Source: Gottfriedia sp049568075
GTDB lineage: Bacteria > Bacillota > Bacilli > Bacillales > Bacillaceae_G
Reading direction: 5' to 3' (one strand)
Assembly (NCBI GenBank): GCA_049568075.1
Contig: CP144911.1
Length of the DNA stretch: 64,000 nt
Shown one piece after another: positions 58,235 to 64,000 of this stretch. The position numbers were made by a program, and so were the translations under genes. Position 1 is the stretch's first letter; each line of letters opens with the position of its first letter. Under the pieces are notes generated by a model. The model was not told the DNA's origin. It saw only the letters and a list, made by a program, of their open reading frames with translations, and did no database searches.

Positions 58235-58990
58235 ATGGATGCAATCTTATATGTATGTCATGGAAGCCGTGTAAAATCGGCTGTCCATTCAGCCATACAA
58301 TTTGTTAAAAAGGTACAAAAACAAATCGATTGCCCTATTCAAGAAATTAGTTTTATTGAACTCGCAGAACCATCAATTTCAGTAGGATTAGAGAATTGTT
58401 TGCGTAAAGGAGCAAAATCGGTAACAGTATTGCCGGTTTTACTCCTCTCTGCAAATCATGCAAAGGTGGATATTCCTCTTGAAATCGCGAAATTTCAAAA
58501 GGAATATCCACACATAAAAATAAAAATTGCCACTCCAATCGGAATACACAAAAATATGATCAAATTAATCCAAAAGCGAATTAATGATAAGGTTAAGCAG
58601 TTAACAAAGCCAACTAAAATACTACTAGTTGGACGAGGAAGTAGTGATCCATTAACGATAGATGATTTCACTTCAATCGTTAAACGTCTTGAAGCAAATA
58701 TAAAGCATCCTGTTCTCCCCGCTTTTATGGCCGTTTCAAAGCCGTCAATTCACGAAGCTTGGAATCAGCTATTGACTGAAAAAAATCACCAAGTAATAAT
58801 CGTTCCGTATTTATTTTTTTCAGGAACTCTTATGAATAAATTAAAAGATAAAATAAAATCATTACCTCTAGAAATGCAAAATAACTGGATATTATGTGAA
58901 ACCTTAGGTTACGATCACTTAATTACATCAATTTTTACTGAAAGATTACTTGAAGCTGAAACAAATGAATTATATACTTCAATAAAATAA
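58235..58990 (+). CDS. sirB: Sirohydrochlorin ferrochelatase SirB
   Basis: This 251-residue two-domain CbiX/SirB-type chelatase inserts iron into sirohydrochlorin, the last step of siroheme synthesis. The N-terminal half has the active-site VCHGSR (His) and the LPVLLLSANHAKVDIP segment. The C-terminal half repeats the fold (LLVGRGSSDP..., then IVPYLFFSGTLMNKLKD). The ATG at 58235 follows GAGGTG; the open frame starts five codons earlier. It is the last gene of the operon, followed by a strong terminator. Confidence 0.92.
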   Translation: MDAILYVCHGSRVKSAVHSAIQFVKKVQKQIDCPIQEISFIELAEPSISVGLENCLRKGAKSVTVLPVLLLSANHAKVDIPLEIAKFQKEYPHIKIKIATPIGIHKNMIKLIQKRINDKVKQLTKPTKILLVGRGSSDPLTIDDFTSIVKRLEANIKHPVLPAFMAVSKPSIHEAWNQLLTEKNHQVIIVPYLFFSGTLMNKLKDKIKSLPLEMQNNWILCETLGYDHLITSIFTERLLEAETNELYTSIK

Positions 58991-59030
58991 AAGCTCTTGT
59001 TTCCTCAAATAGAGAACAAGAGCTTTTATT
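58989..59030. terminator. Bidirectional terminator, sirB / alaT
   Basis: There is a perfect 13-bp stem (58989-59001 / 59015-59027) with A/T flanks on both sides, between convergent genes. Confidence 0.9.
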
Positions 59031-59036
59031 TTTCGT

Positions 59037-60239
59037 TTATTTACTTTCAACTTTAATAAAATTTGTTGGTTGGTAAGTTGGAAGAGTCTGTAAGAATCGA
59101 TTAATCCTTTTTGTAGCTTCAATTAATTGATTTAATGAAGTTGCATAAGAACATCGAATATACCCTTCACCACAATCTCCAAAAACATTTCCCGGGACGA
59201 CCGCTACTCTCTCTTTTAATAATAATTGTTCAGCGAACTCCTCTGATGTTAAGCCCGTATTCTGTATTGATGGGAATACATAAAAAGCTCCACCTGGAAG
59301 ATGACATGATAATCCAATTTCTTGAAGAGATTGCACAAGGAAATTACGACGTTGCATATAACTGCGTCGCATTGCTTCTACATCATGATCTCCATTTCGA
59401 AGTGCTTCAACTGCAGCATGCTGTGACATAGTTGGTGCACACATAATTGCATATTGATGAACTTTAAGCATATGAGAAATAATGTCCGAAGGTGCTGCAA
59501 CAATTCCAAGTCTCCACCCTGTCATTGCAAATGTTTTAGAAAATCCAGAAATTAAAATTGTATGGTCTCGCATTCCTTCGATATTTGCAAAGCTTGTATA
59601 TTCGCCATCATAAACAAGCTCAGCATAAATTTCATCAGAAATGACAATTAAATTATGTTTTTTAACAAATACGGCTAAATCCTCTAATAATTCTTTTTCT
59701 AGTAGAGTACCAGTTGGATTATTAGGATTACAAAGTAAGATCGCTTTTGTTTTCGGTGTAAGTTTCTTTTTCAACGCTTGAAGATTGATTTTAAACTCTT
59801 CTTCTCCTGTCGTTGATAAATGAACTGGAACACCGCCTGCTAGTGAAACTAAAGGAGCATATGAAACAAAGCATGGATCAATAACGATTACTTCGTCCCC
59901 AGGATTTAAAATTGTTCTTAAAGCTATATCAATCCCTTGACTTGCCCCTACTGTTATAATTAATTCATCTTCTGGACTATAATGCACATCAAATTTCTTA
60001 GCAAAATAACGACTTACTTCCTGACGTAATTCTAGCAGTCCAGCATTTGACGTGTATGCCGTATGTCCTGTTTCTAACGAATAAATACTAGCTTCCCTAA
60101 CATTCCAAGGCGTGACAAAATCAGGTTCACCTACTCCAAGTGAAATGACATTATCCATACTAGCTGCTAAATCAAAAAACTTTCGAATCCCAGAAGGTTG
60201 TAGTGTAGTTACTGTATTTGATAAATTAAATTTACTCAT
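59037..60239 (-). CDS. alaT: Class I/II aminotransferase (AlaT/YugH-like)
   Basis: This 400-residue pyridoxal-phosphate aminotransferase of fold type I has the PLP lysine in SGFSKTFAMTGWRLG (about Lys 236). The Asn-Pro motif CNPNNPTGT and DEIYAEL are also clear. Its gene overlaps an Lrp-type regulator gene by four bases (ATGA), the alaR-alaT arrangement of B. subtilis (yugG-yugH), where AlaT makes alanine from pyruvate. Relatives also include the lysine-pathway enzyme PatA, so the exact substrate is inferred from context. Confidence 0.85.
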   Translation of the reverse strand: MSKFNLSNTVTTLQPSGIRKFFDLAASMDNVISLGVGEPDFVTPWNVREASIYSLETGHTAYTSNAGLLELRQEVSRYFAKKFDVHYSPEDELIITVGASQGIDIALRTILNPGDEVIVIDPCFVSYAPLVSLAGGVPVHLSTTGEEEFKINLQALKKKLTPKTKAILLCNPNNPTGTLLEKELLEDLAVFVKKHNLIVISDEIYAELVYDGEYTSFANIEGMRDHTILISGFSKTFAMTGWRLGIVAAPSDIISHMLKVHQYAIMCAPTMSQHAAVEALRNGDHDVEAMRRSYMQRRNFLVQSLQEIGLSCHLPGGAFYVFPSIQNTGLTSEEFAEQLLLKERVAVVPGNVFGDCGEGYIRCSYATSLNQLIEATKRINRFLQTLPTYQPTNFIKVESK

Positions 60240-60730
60240 GGCGTGATCACCATGCGCTTATCACTTTGTTTTTGACCATATACGATACTATCATGTTTAT
60301 AACGTTTTAAAATAAAATGGGTAGTCGTTGATAAGATAGATTCTAAAGTCGATAGTTTTTGGGATACAAATGATGCAATTGATGTCATTGTTTTCCCTTC
60401 AACTACAACTGATAGGTCATATGTTCCGGACATTAAATAAACTGATTTAACTTCTGGGTATAAATAGATTTTTTCAGCAATCTCATCAAACCCTACGCCA
60501 CGTTTTGGAGCTACTTTTACATCAATCATAGCAGTTATACTTTCTTGAACTGGAACTTTTCCCCAATCAATAAGCGTAATATATTGAAGAATAATACGAT
60601 CGTTTTCAAATTTTGTTAATATATCAGCTACCTCTTCTTCTGTAGCTCCAATCATTTTTGCTATCACGTCATTACTTAAGCGTCCATTTTGTTCAATACA
60701 CTGAAGTAATTGTATTTCTTTTTCTGTCAT
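60236..60730 (-). CDS. alaR: Lrp/AsnC-family regulator AlaR
   Basis: This 164-residue Lrp/AsnC-family regulator has an N-terminal winged-helix domain (about 1-58) and a C-terminal RAM/ligand-binding domain (VKSVYLMSGTYDLSVVVEG). It is probably the local activator of the downstream aminotransferase gene, responding to an amino acid such as alanine. Its stop codon overlaps the alaT start by four bases. The ATG at 60730 follows AAGGAGTAT. The same pair is alaR-alaT (yugG-yugH) in B. subtilis. Confidence 0.85.
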   Translation of the reverse strand: MTEKEIQLLQCIEQNGRLSNDVIAKMIGATEEEVADILTKFENDRIILQYITLIDWGKVPVQESITAMIDVKVAPKRGVGFDEIAEKIYLYPEVKSVYLMSGTYDLSVVVEGKTMTSIASFVSQKLSTLESILSTTTHFILKRYKHDSIVYGQKQSDKRMVITP

Positions 60731-60806
60731 ATTCTTATACTCCTTATGTATTCCATTTTATGGAATTACGTTAAATGTTCATTCTATTCATCTATTTTTA
60801 ATTAAA

Positions 60807-62171
60807 TTAGTTAGATGACACTTTTGAGAAGAATTCTTCATAAATAACTTGTACTGCATTTTTCTCGTCGTATGATTTTACGCCAAACATCATACTTACT
60901 TCTGAAGAACCTTGGTTTATCATTTCAATATTTATTCCCGCATTTGCTAACGCTTTACTCGCTCTTGCAGTAGTACCAACATTATGACGCATCCCCTCAC
61001 CTACTAACATGATCAAAGCAAGGTCTCTTTCAACAACCACATGGTCAGCATCTAATTCATCTTGAATCCGATTAATAATTTGAAGTTCTAATTCTACTGG
61101 TAATTGATTTTGACGAATAATAATCGAAATATCGTCAATTCCACTTGGCTGATGCTCATATGAAATCTGATAATCCTCAAGTATTTGCAATAATTTACGC
61201 CCAAATCCTATTTCTCTGTTCATTAAATACTTGCTTATATATATACTACAAAATCCATTATCACTCGCGATCCCAATTAAAGGACCGTTTGATAACGTAC
61301 GTTCCTTAACGATTCGTGTACCGGGAGCTATTGGATTATTCGTATTTTTAATGTTTACTGGAATTCCAGCTTGAAAGGCAGGGATTAATGCTTCGTCATG
61401 AAATACGTTAAAGCCTGCATATGATAACTCTCTCATTTCTCGATAAGTTAATTCCTTAATTTCCTTTGGTTTACGAATAATCGTAGGATTTACAGAAAAA
61501 ACTGCATCAACATCAGTAAAGTTTTCATATAAAGTAGCTTTAACTCCGTTGGCAACAACAGAACCAGTAATATCTGAGCCACTGCGAGAAAATGTAACGA
61601 TATGTCCAGCTTCTGAATAGCCAAAAAATCCTGGGAAAATAAGAATTCCAGATTTTTTTCTCAATTCAAATAAGTTCTCATAGCTTTTCGCTAAAACTTG
61701 GGCATGTCCTGGTTCATTTGTAACAAATAAACCTGCTTCTTTTGGATTAATATAACTTGCCTCAAGTTCTTTTAACTGAAAATATGACGCTACTAATCTA
61801 GCACAATTATCTTCCCCACATGCCATAACAGCATCCATATATCTTGCAGGATGATCCTTTTCACTACTTAAAGAAAGTTCGATACCTAGTGAAATTTCAT
61901 TCATAATATCCACAGATAAACCTAATCCATTTGCAATTTCTGAATACCTTTGAATAATTTGATGGAATTCTTTCGAATAATCCTTTCCCTGTAGAGCAAG
62001 TTGTGCGCAACTAATTAGTAAATCGGTAACTTTGATATCATCTGGAAATCTTTTACCTGGTGCAGATACAACGATAATTTTACGCTCAACATCTGATGTA
62101 ACAATCTGAAATACTTTTTCAATTTGTCCCGAAGTGGCTAATGAAGACCCACCAAATTTTACGATTTTCAT
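60807..62171 (-). CDS. Aspartokinase (monofunctional, YclM-like)
   Basis: This 454-residue aspartate kinase makes aspartyl phosphate, the entry to lysine, threonine, methionine and diaminopimelate. The N-terminal catalytic motif VKFGGSSLA, FSRSGSDITGS and ENFTDVDAVFSVNP are clear, and two C-terminal ACT domains (about 300-450, including VGEGMRHNVGTTARA) give feedback control. Length and ACT layout fit the YclM (ThrD) class of threonine-linked isozymes. The ATG at 62171 follows AGGGG. No lysine riboswitch is visible in its leader, which fits this class. Confidence 0.9.
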   Translation of the reverse strand: MKIVKFGGSSLATSGQIEKVFQIVTSDVERKIIVVSAPGKRFPDDIKVTDLLISCAQLALQGKDYSKEFHQIIQRYSEIANGLGLSVDIMNEISLGIELSLSSEKDHPARYMDAVMACGEDNCARLVASYFQLKELEASYINPKEAGLFVTNEPGHAQVLAKSYENLFELRKKSGILIFPGFFGYSEAGHIVTFSRSGSDITGSVVANGVKATLYENFTDVDAVFSVNPTIIRKPKEIKELTYREMRELSYAGFNVFHDEALIPAFQAGIPVNIKNTNNPIAPGTRIVKERTLSNGPLIGIASDNGFCSIYISKYLMNREIGFGRKLLQILEDYQISYEHQPSGIDDISIIIRQNQLPVELELQIINRIQDELDADHVVVERDLALIMLVGEGMRHNVGTTARASKALANAGINIEMINQGSSEVSMMFGVKSYDEKNAVQVIYEEFFSKVSSN

Positions 62172-62708
62172 TTTTATTACCCCTAATTTAGTTAATTTTC
62201 AGTTAAAAATAATGTTACAATTATCCTCCTTCTGTGAGAAAAAATCAACACCAATTAATAAGTTTTTTCGGAAATTTTAGTATGTTACAAAAAGAATTTG
62301 ATATTGTTGTGAGTATTTATTCAATCAAGTGAAAAGAATGGCAATAAGAAATTGTAGATTCTTTAGGGTAAAGTTTAGGTTTATTAAAGCAAGGAATTAA
62401 ATGTAGATAATGGAGAAAGCAAGGGTAAAGGTATACTAGTAGTTTTTAAAGACTCTATTACTCTTTAGCCCCTCCTCCTCCCCAGTCTTCCTTTATGCCT
62501 TATATTACTTTTAATCCATTTTAATATTGTATATAAATGCAATTAAAAATAATTTTAAAAATAATTTTAAAAATATTTGTTTTTCTTAGGTTCGTATTAA
62601 TAGATAGCTTTTAAATTAACTGAAAATTCACACTAGAGCAAAGTAACTTTAACAATCCTTCACTATGCTTAGTAAGTAACCTACTAGCGATTTAGGAGGG
62701 AGAATATA
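62172..62708. other. Divergent promoter region, aspartokinase / 5'-nucleotidase
   Basis: This 537-bp AT-rich gap between divergent genes must hold both promoters, although none is clear. A strong unused ribosome-binding-like sequence (AGAAGGAGG on the minus strand, 62223-62231) lies about 55 bases before the aspartokinase start with no ORF behind it. A short direct repeat of AAAATAATTTT occurs at about 62543-62570. I see no gene or known riboswitch. Confidence 0.4.
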
Positions 62709-64000
62709 TTGAATTGGAACGCATTGAAAAAAGCAGTTCTTGCTTTTGTTCTTACGACTACAGTATCTGCAGGAGTATTTATGGTTTCTGGTAATCCGGC
62801 TGCTAGAAACATTCCTATTAACACCAAGAAAGATAAGAACCGTTTCATTCAAGTACAATTACTTGGCATTAATGATTTTCATGGACAATTAGATACGACT
62901 CGAAAATTTAACGGTAGAAATGTTGGCGGAGTAGCATATCTTTCAGCATATTTGAATCAAAAGAAAAAAGAAAATAAAAATACTATTTTAGTTCATGCTG
63001 GTGACATGGTTGGTGGTAGTCCTCCAATCTCTTCATTTCTTCAGGATGAACCTACAATTGAAGTATTAAACAAGATGGGTTTTGACTATGGGACTCTAGG
63101 AAATCATGAATTCGATCGTGGTGTGAATGAAATGTTGAGGTTGATCCGAGGCGGAAACAATCAAAAAACTGGTTATTTTACTGGGGCAAATTTTCCGTAT
63201 ATATGTGCCAACGTTATCGACGTTAAAACTGGTAAGACCCTTCTGCCTCCATACAGTATAAAAAATATTAATGGCATACCGATTGGATTTATTGGCGTCG
63301 TAATTAAAGATACTCCAAAGATTGCACCACCAAATAAAACAGATGGCGTAAAGTTTATTGATGAAGTAAAAGCAATCAATCATTCAGTAAAAACACTTAA
63401 AAAACAAGGTGTAAAAACGATTGTAGTGCTGGCACATAATGGTGGAAATCAGTCCAAAGCAAATGGAAATGCGACAGGTGAAATCGTTAGAATGGCAAAA
63501 AAAATGGATGATGAAGTTGACGTAATAATTTCTGGACATACACATACTTATCTTAACAAAGAAGTAGATGGAAAGCTGATTGTTCAATCCTACTCTTATG
63601 GAACATCTTTCTCCGATATTCAGTTAACAATTGATCCTAATACGAAAGATATTGTAGACAAAAAGGCACGTATAAAAATGGTCTACCAAGATGTTATTAA
63701 ACCAGATCTTGATATAAAAAAAATGATACAAAATTATGAATATAAAATTGAACCGATCGTAAATAAAGTCGTTGGAAAAGCTACAAACGACATTTTAAGT
63801 AAGAAGAATCATAATGGAGAATCTAGTTTAGGAAATATGATTGCAGATTCACAACGATTTGCAATGAAGTCTGATTTCGCATTTATGAACTTTAGTGGAA
63901 TACGTGCTGATCTTCCAAAAGGGGATGTAACTTTGGTTGAATTGTTCACGATCCAACCCTTTAAAATTAAACTCGTTAAAATGACATTAACTGGTAAACA
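62709..64000 (+). CDS. Secreted 5'-nucleotidase family metallophosphatase (partial)
   Basis: The frame runs off the window end with at least 430 residues present. An N-terminal signal peptide (basic KK followed by AVLAFVLTTTVSAGVFMV, likely cut near NPAA) is followed by a calcineurin-like metallophosphoesterase domain. Its metal ligands are seen in GINDFHGQ, HAGDMVGGSP, GNHEFDRG, LAHNGG and SGHTHTYL. After about residue 345 the C-terminal 5'-nucleotidase substrate domain begins (SSLGNMIADSQRFA). It probably hydrolyses extracellular nucleotides or 2',3'-cyclic nucleotides (YfkN/UshA-type). The TTG start at 62709 follows TTTAGGAGGG. Confidence 0.9.
   Translation, partial: MNWNALKKAVLAFVLTTTVSAGVFMVSGNPAARNIPINTKKDKNRFIQVQLLGINDFHGQLDTTRKFNGRNVGGVAYLSAYLNQKKKENKNTILVHAGDMVGGSPPISSFLQDEPTIEVLNKMGFDYGTLGNHEFDRGVNEMLRLIRGGNNQKTGYFTGANFPYICANVIDVKTGKTLLPPYSIKNINGIPIGFIGVVIKDTPKIAPPNKTDGVKFIDEVKAINHSVKTLKKQGVKTIVVLAHNGGNQSKANGNATGEIVRMAKKMDDEVDVIISGHTHTYLNKEVDGKLIVQSYSYGTSFSDIQLTIDPNTKDIVDKKARIKMVYQDVIKPDLDIKKMIQNYEYKIEPIVNKVVGKATNDILSKKNHNGESSLGNMIADSQRFAMKSDFAFMNFSGIRADLPKGDVTLVELFTIQPFKIKLVKMTLTGK

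Noticed and set aside
62172..62330. Lysine riboswitch ahead of aspartokinase
   Set aside because: No matching conserved blocks; the enzyme class (YclM-like) is also not normally controlled that way.
63096..63587. Minus-strand frames of 67-95 codons
   Set aside because: They lie opposite the well-supported 5'-nucleotidase coding sequence and have no family resemblance.

Overview
The window is about 64 kb of AT-rich (roughly one-third G+C) chromosomal DNA from an endospore-forming member of the Bacillaceae. The evidence is the complete spoIIIA operon, spo0A, spoIVB and splB, strong AAGGAGG-type ribosome binding sites, frequent GTG and TTG starts, and a gene order that largely follows the yqi-yqh segment of Bacillus subtilis. 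It is core chromosome. I see no rRNA, tRNA, CRISPR array, prophage or intact insertion sequence. The species cannot be fixed from the sequence alone.

Layout. 1-3.8 kb: a small membrane protein, the bacilliredoxin brxB, two unknown small proteins, an MFS exporter with a palindrome over its promoter, and a GNAT acetyltransferase. 4.1-14.5 kb (minus strand): the branched-chain amino acid / branched-chain acyl-CoA operon ptb-bcd-buk-lpdV-bkdAA-bkdAB-bkdB, driven by a textbook sigma-54 promoter and its activator bkdR just upstream. It turns Leu, Ile and Val into branched acyl-CoAs, the primers for branched fatty acids, and can recover ATP through Ptb/Buk. 14.7-17.1 kb: yqzF, a glycerophosphodiesterase, yycC and uppP. 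17.1-19.3 kb: spo0A with long flanks that hold a candidate minus-strand structured RNA, a Bacillaceae palindromic repeat, Spo0A boxes and a possible tiny ORF.

19.3-30 kb (minus): spoIVB, recN, argR, yqxC, dxs, then ispA-xseB-xseA-folD-nusB (DNA repair, arginine regulation, isoprenoid precursors, folate C1 metabolism, antitermination). 30.4-33.4 kb: a GNAT gene inserted next to nusB, then yqhY-accC-accB (malonyl-CoA supply). 33.9-39.4 kb: the eight-gene spoIIIA operon plus yqhV, which builds the mother-cell half of the feeding-tube channel. 39.5-48.7 kb: a 52-bp tandem repeat, a DUF456 protein, efp, an aminopeptidase, aroQ, yqhR/yqhQ/yqhP, mntR, splB, a second short-repeat array, lipM and a rhodanese-fold protein without its cysteine. 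48.7-52.4 kb: a lipoprotein cyclophilin, an MMPL transporter and a DUF212 membrane protein.

52.6-59 kb (plus): an assimilatory sulfate-reduction operon, yezD-cysH-sat-cysC-sulfite reductase-DUF3906-cobA-sirB. It supplies both the reductive enzymes and most of the siroheme their sulfite reductase needs, and a strong stem-loop stands between yezD and cysH. 59-62.2 kb (minus): alaR-alaT and an aspartokinase. 62.7 kb to the window edge: the start of a secreted 5'-nucleotidase-family metallophosphatase.

No clearly new multi-gene system stands out. The most interesting unexplained signals are non-coding: the putative RNA gene at about 17.15-17.43 kb, the two related ~21-nt GCAAATAAA arrays, the 52-bp dyad repeats, and the yezD/cysH attenuator-like element.
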